This document shows, piece after piece, positions 59,830-64,000 of a stretch of DNA of 64,000 nucleotides. The stretch is from Aliihoeflea sp052435735 (lineage in GTDB: Bacteria > Pseudomonadota > Alphaproteobacteria > Rhizobiales > Rhizobiaceae). The notes below the pieces were generated by a model. That model was not told the origin of the DNA. It saw only the letters and a program-made list of their open reading frames with translations, and did no database searches. The stretch is from assembly GCA_052435735.1 (NCBI GenBank), contig JBQVNB010000007.1, forward strand, positions 106,021-170,020, in the 5' to 3' direction. A program made the position numbers and the translations under genes. The first letter of the stretch is position 1. Every line of letters begins with the position of its first letter.

Positions 59830-60100
59830 GTGGCAACAGGCCGCGCGCGACGATCTGATCGCCATCGTTGATTATATTGCGGCGGACAACCCGGACGCCA
59901 GCCAACGGCTCCTGGAAGATATCGTCGACCGGGCGGCAGTTTTGCCGGACTATCCAAAGCTCTATCGCTCGGGACGTGTCGTCGGTACGCGCGAAATGGT
60001 CGTGCGCTCGAACTACATCGTCGTCTATACCGAGGATGGCCGAGCCGTAACGATCCTGCGAGTGCTCCATGCTGCGCAGCAATGGCCCCAGATGGACTGA
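59816..60100 (+). CDS. RelE/ParE-family toxin
   Basis: This 94-residue protein has the RelE/ParE fold: WQQAARDDLIAIVDYIAADNPDASQRLLEDIVD, YPKLYRSGRVVGTREMVVRSNYIVVYTEDGRAVTILRVLHAAQQWP. The LRVLHAAQQWP end is the usual C-terminal signature (VLRVLHxxxxxP). Start is GTG 59816 within the antitoxin gene. Whether it cleaves mRNA (RelE) or poisons gyrase (ParE) cannot be told. Confidence 0.92.
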   Translation: MRVLEWQQAARDDLIAIVDYIAADNPDASQRLLEDIVDRAAVLPDYPKLYRSGRVVGTREMVVRSNYIVVYTEDGRAVTILRVLHAAQQWPQMD

Positions 60101-60110
60101 CGGACTGGGC

Positions 60111-60581
60111 TCACTCCGCCTTCAACAGCACCGCGCTCTCAAACTCCAGCACCTTGTCCCCGCCCGAATCGAACGCCTCGCAGATCAGCGTCATGACGCG
60201 CCAGCCGGGGCGGGAGGCGATGGCGCGATGGGCTTTGGCGGTGCGGGTGAAGGTGATGGTTTCGTCGACATAGACGGGCTTCAGCCATTTCAGGTTGGTG
60301 AAGCCGGGGGAGGGGCCGAAGACGGGCTTTTCGCCGTCGCCGCCCCAGCCTGCGCCTTCCATGTCCTGGCGCTTTTCGAGATTGTAGCGCATCCACATCG
60401 CGCAGGTGTGCCAGCCGGAGGCGCAAAGGCGGCCGAAGACGGAGTGCTCGGCTTCCGTCTCGTCCATGTGGAAGGGCTGCGGATCGTATTTCGCGGCGAA
60501 TGCCTTGATTTCGTCGGCGCGGAAGGTGTGGCTGCCGAGGTCGATGCGCTGGCCGATCAGCAAATACTCGTCGAGCGTCAT
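60111..60581 (-). CDS. MaoC-family dehydratase (hotdog fold)
   Basis: This 156-residue protein has the single-hotdog MaoC pattern: DPQPFHMDETEAEHSVFGRLCASGWHTCAMWMRY with the D-x-x-x-x-H catalytic region (D33-H38 area) and FTRTAKAHRAIA. It acts on an enoyl/3-hydroxyacyl-CoA-like substrate. It pairs with the upstream gene by ATGA overlap. This looks like the second subunit of a two-protein MaoC dehydratase. Confidence 0.87.
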   Translation of the reverse strand: MTLDEYLLIGQRIDLGSHTFRADEIKAFAAKYDPQPFHMDETEAEHSVFGRLCASGWHTCAMWMRYNLEKRQDMEGAGWGGDGEKPVFGPSPGFTNLKWLKPVYVDETITFTRTAKAHRAIASRPGWRVMTLICEAFDSGGDKVLEFESAVLLKAE

Positions 60582-61045
60582 GCGGCCACTCCCGGGTTGC
60601 GCAGGAGGAACATGCCGGTGTTCGCGAGTTCGCAGACCGTCTCGCCCTTCTGGTTGAAGATGCGGTGCTCGACGGTGACGAAGCCGAGATTGGGCCGCTT
60701 GGCCGATACGCGGGCGGCGGTGACGGTCGAGGTGCCGGAGAGCGTGTCGCCGGCGATGACCGGCTTCTTCCAGCGCACATAGTCGACGCCGGGCGCGCCC
60801 TGCGAGGTCGAATCGAGCAGGAAGGCGTCGCACATCATGCGCATGAACATCGCGCAGGTGTGCCAGCCGGAGGCGGCCAGGCCGCCAAGGATGGAGGCCT
60901 TGCCGGCTTCCTCGTCCATGTGCATGGGCTGCGCGTCGAACTGCGAGGCGAAGTCGACGATCTCCGCGGCGGTGACGTGCTTGACCGGCAGGTCGATCGT
61001 TCGTCCGACGGTGAAATCCTCGAACGCCCAGCGCTTTTCAGCCAT
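60578..61045 (-). CDS. MaoC-family dehydratase (hotdog fold), first of pair
   Basis: This 155-residue protein resembles the next: QFDAQPMHMDEEAGKASILGGLAASGWHTCAMFMRMM, and KKPVIAGDTLSGTSTV. Two such adjacent genes usually form a heterodimeric hydratase. ATG 61045 was chosen because AGGA lies 8 nt before it; an ATG at 61054 is possible. A palindrome lies just upstream. Confidence 0.87.
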   Translation of the reverse strand: MAEKRWAFEDFTVGRTIDLPVKHVTAAEIVDFASQFDAQPMHMDEEAGKASILGGLAASGWHTCAMFMRMMCDAFLLDSTSQGAPGVDYVRWKKPVIAGDTLSGTSTVTAARVSAKRPNLGFVTVEHRIFNQKGETVCELANTGMFLLRNPGVAA

Positions 61046-61057
61046 GTCCGTCATCCT

Positions 61058-61071
61058 GTTCAAGTTTGAAC
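61058..61071. promoter_or_regulatory. palindrome upstream of the MaoC pair
   Basis: GTTCAA-GT-TTGAAC is a perfect 6-bp dyad with a 2-bp centre, 13-26 bp upstream of the MaoC start. Because it is so close to the gene start, it looks like a repressor site (TetR-like size). It lies in the 69-bp gap to the corA stop. Confidence 0.45.
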
Positions 61072-61114
61072 GATAGTGTGGCGGCAAGAAGCGCGATGCG
61101 CAACCGGGTTCGGT

Positions 61115-62080
61115 TCACAGCCAGCCCTTCTTCTTGATGTACCAGAAGGGCAGGGCGGCGGCGGCGACCATGGCCAGGAGCGCCAGGGGGTAGCCATAGG
61201 TCCAGTGGAGCTCCGGCATGAAGTCGAAATTCATGCCGTAGATCGAGGCGACCAGTGTCGGCGGCATGAAGATGGTCGCCAGAACCGAGACGATCTTGAT
61301 GATCGCGTTCTGTTCGATGGAGATCATGCCGAGCGTGGCGTCGAGCAGGAAGAAAATCTTCTGCGAAAGCCGCTCGGAGTAGTCGGCCAGCGAGGTGACG
61401 TCGCGCGAGAGCGAGCGGATGCGATGGCGGTGATCCTTCTCGCGGTCGGTGACATAGGCGAGATAGCCGGCGACGCGCTGGAGCGTGTGCAGGCTGTCCT
61501 GCAGGCTGGCGAGCAGCTCTTCCTTGCGGCCGATCTTGCGCAGGATGAGCTGGAAGTCGCGGTCGCGGCGCGAAGCCTTGCGGGCGGCGGGGTAGAAGAT
61601 GCGCTCCGATAGATCGCCGATATCGCTGCCGACCTGTTCGATCACATCGGCCGCGCGGCCGACGATCGCCTCGAGCAGCGCCAGCAGGAGCGACGTCGCG
61701 TTGGTGCAGCCGAGCGGTGAGCGGCCAGCGCGTTCGGCGAAGCGCGTGAAGGTGGATGGTTCGATGTAGCGCACGGTGACCAGCTTGCCGGCACCGAGGA
61801 TGAAAGTGACCGAACCGATCTCCGGCCGCTCCTGATGCGTGTTGGCGGTGACAGCCGCCGTCATGAAGTGGACGTCGCCCTCGCTGTAGAGCCGCGAGGA
61901 AAGCTCGATCTCGTCCATTTCGTCGCGGGTCGGCACGTCGATGCCGAGCCATTCCTCCACCAGCGCCTCGTCGGCATCGGTCGGCGCCACCATGTCGATC
62001 CAGACAGCGGCGTCGCGTCCCTCGCCGGTGACGGCGACGGGAACGAGAAGTCCGCCCTGAAGCGCGTAGGCCTGGATCAT
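61115..62080 (-). CDS. corA: CorA-family divalent cation (magnesium) transporter
   Basis: This 321-residue protein is a large helical cytoplasmic domain followed by two C-terminal helices. The pore signature YGMNF (G-M-N) precedes the last loop, then PELHWTYGYPLALLAMVAAAALPFWYIKKKGWL. This is the CorA channel. Mg2+ is the usual cargo; Co2+ or Ni2+ is possible. It is 9 bp downstream of the ychF stop, likely one transcript. Confidence 0.93.
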   Translation of the reverse strand: MIQAYALQGGLLVPVAVTGEGRDAAVWIDMVAPTDADEALVEEWLGIDVPTRDEMDEIELSSRLYSEGDVHFMTAAVTANTHQERPEIGSVTFILGAGKLVTVRYIEPSTFTRFAERAGRSPLGCTNATSLLLALLEAIVGRAADVIEQVGSDIGDLSERIFYPAARKASRRDRDFQLILRKIGRKEELLASLQDSLHTLQRVAGYLAYVTDREKDHRHRIRSLSRDVTSLADYSERLSQKIFFLLDATLGMISIEQNAIIKIVSVLATIFMPPTLVASIYGMNFDFMPELHWTYGYPLALLAMVAAAALPFWYIKKKGWL

Positions 62081-62089
62081 GGCAGTCCG

Positions 62090-63193
62090 TCAGGTGTTGA
62101 ACTTGAAGAGCAGCACGTCGCCGTCCTGCACGACATATTCCTTGCCTTCGTCGCGCGCCTTGCCGGCGTCCTTTGCCGCCGTCTCGCCGCCGAGGGTGAC
62201 GTAGTCGTTATAGGCGATGGTCTGGGCGCGGATGAAGCCGCGCTCGAAATCGGTGTGGATGACGCCGGCCGCCTGCGGGGCCTTGGAGCCCTTGGCGACG
62301 GTCCAGGCGCGCGTCTCCTTCGGGCCGGCGGTGAAATAGGTGATCAGGTCGAGAAGCTCGTAGCCGGCGCGGATGAGCTTGTCCAAGCCCGGTTCGTCGA
62401 GGCCGAGATCGCCGAGGAATTCTGCGGCTTCCTCATCGGAAAGCTGTGCGACCTGCGCCTCGATCTCGGCCGAGATGACGACGACGCTGGCGCCCTGTGC
62501 CTCGGCCATCTTGGCGACTGCGGCCGTGTGTTCGTTGCCGGATGCGGCGTCGCCTTCGGCGACGTTGCAGACATAGAGCACGGGATGCGACGTCAGGAGA
62601 TTGAGGCCCTGCAGGATGCGCAGATCCTCCGCCGCGATGCCCTTCAAAAGCATGCGCACCGGCTTGCCGTCCTGGAGCAGCGTCAGCGCCGCCTCCATCA
62701 TCGGCAGGACGGTCATCGCTTCCTTGTCCTTCGAGGCGGCGCGCTTGCGGAACTGCAGCGCGCGGCGCTCGAGGCTTTCGAGATCGGACAGCATCAGCTC
62801 GGTCTCGACCGTCTCGGCATCGGCGACGGGGTCGATCTTGCCCTCGACATGGGTGATGTCGTCATCCTCGAAGCAGCGCAGCACGTGGACGATGGCGTCA
62901 ACCTCGCGGATGTTGGCGAGGAACTGGTTGCCCAAGCCTTCGCCCTTCGAGGCGCCGCGCACGAGGCCGGCGATATCGACGAAGGAGATGCGCGTCGGGA
63001 TGATCTCCTTCGACTTGGCGATGCCGGCGATGGCCTTCAGGCGCGGATCGGGAACCGCGACCTCGCCGGTGTTCGGCTCGATGGTGCAGAAGGGATAGTT
63101 GGCGGCCTGCGCGGCGGCCGTCTTGGTCAGTGCGTTGAAGAGCGTCGACTTGCCCACATTGGGAAGCCCGACGATGCCGCATTTGAAACCCAT
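62090..63193 (-). CDS. ychF: YchF-type redox-regulated ATPase
   Basis: This 367-residue OBG-family protein has the P-loop GLPNVGKST near the N-terminus, DIAGLVRGASKGEGLGNQFL (switch II-like) and a noncanonical NVAEGD in place of NKxD, the hallmark of ATP-preferring YchF. The C-terminal TGS domain carries RAWTVAKGSKAPQAAGVIHTDFERGFIRAQTIAYNDYV. The ATG at 63193 starts the domain exactly; longer upstream frames are unsupported. Confidence 0.95.
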   Translation of the reverse strand: MGFKCGIVGLPNVGKSTLFNALTKTAAAQAANYPFCTIEPNTGEVAVPDPRLKAIAGIAKSKEIIPTRISFVDIAGLVRGASKGEGLGNQFLANIREVDAIVHVLRCFEDDDITHVEGKIDPVADAETVETELMLSDLESLERRALQFRKRAASKDKEAMTVLPMMEAALTLLQDGKPVRMLLKGIAAEDLRILQGLNLLTSHPVLYVCNVAEGDAASGNEHTAAVAKMAEAQGASVVVISAEIEAQVAQLSDEEAAEFLGDLGLDEPGLDKLIRAGYELLDLITYFTAGPKETRAWTVAKGSKAPQAAGVIHTDFERGFIRAQTIAYNDYVTLGGETAAKDAGKARDEGKEYVVQDGDVLLFKFNT

Positions 63194-63264
63194 GGAATTG
63201 CCCGTCCTGTGGCAGAAATTTTCTTTGTGGGGGCTATGGGGAATGGGCGCGCGAAGGTCAAGGG

Positions 63265-63852
63265 TCAGACGATGGCGGTCCTGGCCAGATAGCCGGCCGT
63301 CGCGACAAGCGCGGTGCCCAGAACCGACAGGATGCCGTCCTCGGTGACGAAGGAGAGCGCGAAGAGCGACACGGCGCCGGCCATGACCGAGCCGGAAAAG
63401 GGAATGACCTCGAGGAAGGGCATGACGAGCCCGGCGCAAAGGCAGATCAGGGCCGGGACGACCGAAAAGGGCGGCTTGACGAGGAAGGAGAGGCGCTTGC
63501 CGGTCAGCCGGTCGATGATGCGCGCGGGCTTCGCCAGCCAGTCGCGCGCGGTGTCGAGCTTCGAGCGGGACATGGTGCGGTTCAGGATGAAGCCCGGCAG
63601 CCAGAGCGCCTTGCGGCCGATCACCATCTGGAACGAGACGAGGGCAATGATCAGCCCGGCCGTCGCCGTCAGGCCGGGAATGCCGCTCGCCGGCGTCACC
63701 GCGACGAGAGCCGGGATCAGCATCAGCGGCCCGAACGCATCGTCGCCGATCTCATTGACGATGTCCTCAACCGAAACGCGCCTGCCATCGCCGGCGTCGG
63801 CGATGGTGTCGAGGACGGCTTCCATCGAGTCGAGGTCGTTGTTTTCGGGCAT
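63265..63852 (-). CDS. ExoD-family exopolysaccharide/alkaline-tolerance membrane protein
   Basis: This 195-residue protein has a soluble N-terminus (DGRRVSVEDIVNEIGDDAFGPLMLIPALVAVTPASGIPG) and several membrane helices. The FGPLMLI-x-ALVxxxPxSxIPG run is the ExoD signature. In S. meliloti ExoD affects exopolysaccharide and growth at high pH; the molecular role is unsettled. The gene ends 71 bp before ychF on the same strand. Confidence 0.9.
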   Translation of the reverse strand: MPENNDLDSMEAVLDTIADAGDGRRVSVEDIVNEIGDDAFGPLMLIPALVAVTPASGIPGLTATAGLIIALVSFQMVIGRKALWLPGFILNRTMSRSKLDTARDWLAKPARIIDRLTGKRLSFLVKPPFSVVPALICLCAGLVMPFLEVIPFSGSVMAGAVSLFALSFVTEDGILSVLGTALVATAGYLARTAIV

Positions 63853-63929
63853 GGGGGGTGGTTCCCGCGGTGAGTGGTCGTCGGATATCGTGTCGGTGGT
63901 GGGAAAAGGGAAGGGGTGTGCTTTGTCGC

Positions 63930-64000
63930 GCCCCCCTCTGGCCTGCCGGCCATCTCCCCCGCGAGGGGGGAGATCACGCGCGACGAGGACGAGACTAATC
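63930..64000. repeat. type B palindromic repeat, copy 2 (cut by window edge)
   Basis: GCCCCCCTCTGGCCTGCCGG and the following CATCTCCCCC/GCGA/GGGGGAG hairpin match the left arm of the copy at 23.3 kb, with two differences (GGCC for GTCC, GCCATC for GACATC). The right arm lies outside the window. Confidence 0.8.

Overview
The window looks like a piece of chromosome from a high-GC alphaproteobacterium of the order Hyphomicrobiales (Rhizobiales), probably near the Phyllobacteriaceae/Mesorhizobium group. This placement is inferred from gene content, not from a marker phylogeny. Supporting signs are a fused anthranilate synthase TrpE(G) behind a 14-residue WWW leader peptide, a choXWV choline transporter, a petABC bc1 operon, an EipA-type DUF1134 gene, ExoD, and three families of palindromic intergenic repeats of a kind common in that group. 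No rRNA, tRNA, CRISPR array, prophage or insertion sequence was recognised. The region reads as core chromosome with a few accessory genes such as a RelBE-type toxin-antitoxin pair.

Layout. 1-8 kb: end of an eipA-like gene, a coiled-coil membrane protein, a TrmH-type methyltransferase, an ArsR regulator upstream of copZ-copA behind a CueR-type promoter, then an SDR / CoA-transferase / HugZ-like operon. 8-14 kb: DUF1059, choXWV, thymidine kinase, formate-tetrahydrofolate ligase. 14-21 kb: DUF2254 protein, a periplasmic copper operon (DUF2946, YcnI, CopC-CopD), DUF1801, GST, PAP2 and cueR. 21-28 kb: trpL and trpE(G), a cation diffusion facilitator, an L,D-transpeptidase, a glutathionyl-hydroquinone reductase, a GNAT and a VOC protein. 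28-35 kb: the MoxR - DUF58 - DUF4159 - large membrane protein operon. 35-45 kb: DUF1285 - CoA pyrophosphatase - CCA-adding enzyme, a second DUF1059, a second L,D-transpeptidase, an esterase-like hydrolase, LysR, DUF4239, hemF, NUDIX and a metallophosphoesterase. 45-50 kb: leuA with a Leu-rich leader peptide, a co-transcribed hydrolase, a beta-propeller plus MoaD-like pair, and TrmL. 50-57 kb: tandem ABC exporters, DUF6665 and petABC. 57-64 kb: apt, PaiB, a methyltransferase, RelBE, two MaoC proteins, CorA, YchF and ExoD.

The genes form a few working units. Copper handling is spread over three loci: cytoplasmic CopZ and the CopA exporter, the CueR sensor, and a periplasmic YcnI/CopCD set. CueR sits 16 kb from copZA, but both promoters carry the same MerR-type dyad in a 19-bp spacer. 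Tryptophan and leucine biosynthesis both appear to be controlled by ribosome-mediated attenuation. In both cases a TTG-N17-TAT type promoter ends 6-7 nt before the leader ATG, so both leader mRNAs are predicted to be leaderless. Palindromic repeats (three of type A, two of type B, one of type C) fill gene ends, and one of them splits the MoxR operon.

The least explained parts are the beta-propeller/MoaD pair, the 49.88-50.27 kb small-gene region with one in-frame TGA, and the leucine leader. Starts were chosen from Shine-Dalgarno spacing, stop-start overlap and remembered family lengths. No database search was possible.
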